Below the pieces are notes generated by a model that made no database searches, had not been told where the DNA came from, and was given only the letters and a program-made list of their open reading frames with translations. The translations under genes and the position numbers were made by a program. From Vibrio splendidus (GTDB taxonomy: Bacteria; Pseudomonadota; Gammaproteobacteria; Enterobacterales; Vibrionaceae), in the NCBI RefSeq assembly GCF_002873455.1, contig NZ_MCUN01000005.1, forward strand, positions 295-49,189: a stretch of 48,895 nucleotides of DNA, read 5' to 3'. This document shows positions 48,819 to 48,895 of this stretch, one piece after another; positions within the stretch are counted from its first letter, which is position 1, and each line of letters starts with the position of its first letter.

Positions 48819-48895
48819 AAATTGAAGAGTTTGATCATGGCTCAGATTGAACGCTGGCGGCAGGCCTAACACATGCAAGTCGAGCGGAAACGACA
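48819..48895 (+). rRNA. 16S ribosomal RNA, 5' end (partial)
   Basis: Begins AAATTGAAGAGTTTGATCAT and continues GGCTCAGATTGAACGCTGGC ... CAAGTCGAGCGG, the conserved 16S start with the 8F/27F primer site. Truncated by the window end; the exact mature 5' end is set by homology. The leader from 48431 to 48818 holds boxA and no gene. Confidence 0.97.

Overview
The window looks like the large chromosome of a Vibrio, most likely near the Splendidus clade. The evidence is the synteny queG-tsaE-amiB-mutL-miaA-hfq-hflX-hflK-hflC, purA next to the sodium-motor gene motX, rnr-rlmB, the rpsF-rpsR-rplI ribosomal cluster, dnaB-alr, dusA-pspG, cysJIH, and the start of an rRNA operon. Species is inferred from gene content and protein character only; no database was used.

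Layout. 1-743: a tRNA-Gly(GCC) gene, its terminator, and an AT-rich non-coding stretch with four DnaA-box matches, two of them perfect and inverted. It sits between tRNA-Gly and queG, the position that holds the datA locus in E. coli. 744-11710: housekeeping genes for tRNA modification (queG, tsaE, miaA), cell-wall splitting (amiB), mismatch repair (mutL), RNA chaperone (hfq) and the HflX/HflK/HflC set. 11882-26381: a DUF2065 membrane protein, purA, motX under a near-perfect sigma-28 promoter, a periplasmic amidohydrolase preceded by a PurR-like operator, rnr, rlmB, rpsF-rpsR-rplI without priB in the usual gap, a DUF481 outer-membrane protein with tandem repeats at both ends, then dnaB-alr-Omp85-like barrel as a tight cluster.

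26499-35587 is the main accessory region. An approximately 8.66-kb element has split yjbQ: the 5' part (87 codons) lies at 35327-35587 and the 3' part at 26499-26660. The junctions share a 6-bp core (CATRTC) and the element ends carry short inverted repeats. One leftward operon holds two tyrosine recombinases with complete catalytic residues, a third with lost catalytic residues between them, a small RHH/AT-hook-like gene interrupted by a stop codon, and a small HTH/coiled-coil protein. This resembles Tn554-like or multi-recombinase (RIT, Gamma-Mobile-Trio) elements. The rightward cargo is a coiled-coil protein of unknown function and a two-gene membrane-protein cassette bracketed by a 13-bp direct repeat; the latter is the best candidate for an undescribed system, possibly defensive.

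35914-38642: pgi, cheX and zur. 38643-40593: a decayed prophage-like segment beside dusA, with three tiny phage-like genes and a C-terminal integrase fragment. 40594-48070: dusA, pspG with a likely sigma-54 promoter, a small outer-membrane barrel protein, a 281-bp MITE-like inverted-repeat element, a small hypothetical gene and the sulfite-assimilation operon cysJIH. 48071-48895: an rRNA operon control region (DnaA box, two promoters, boxA) and the first 77 bases of 16S rRNA.
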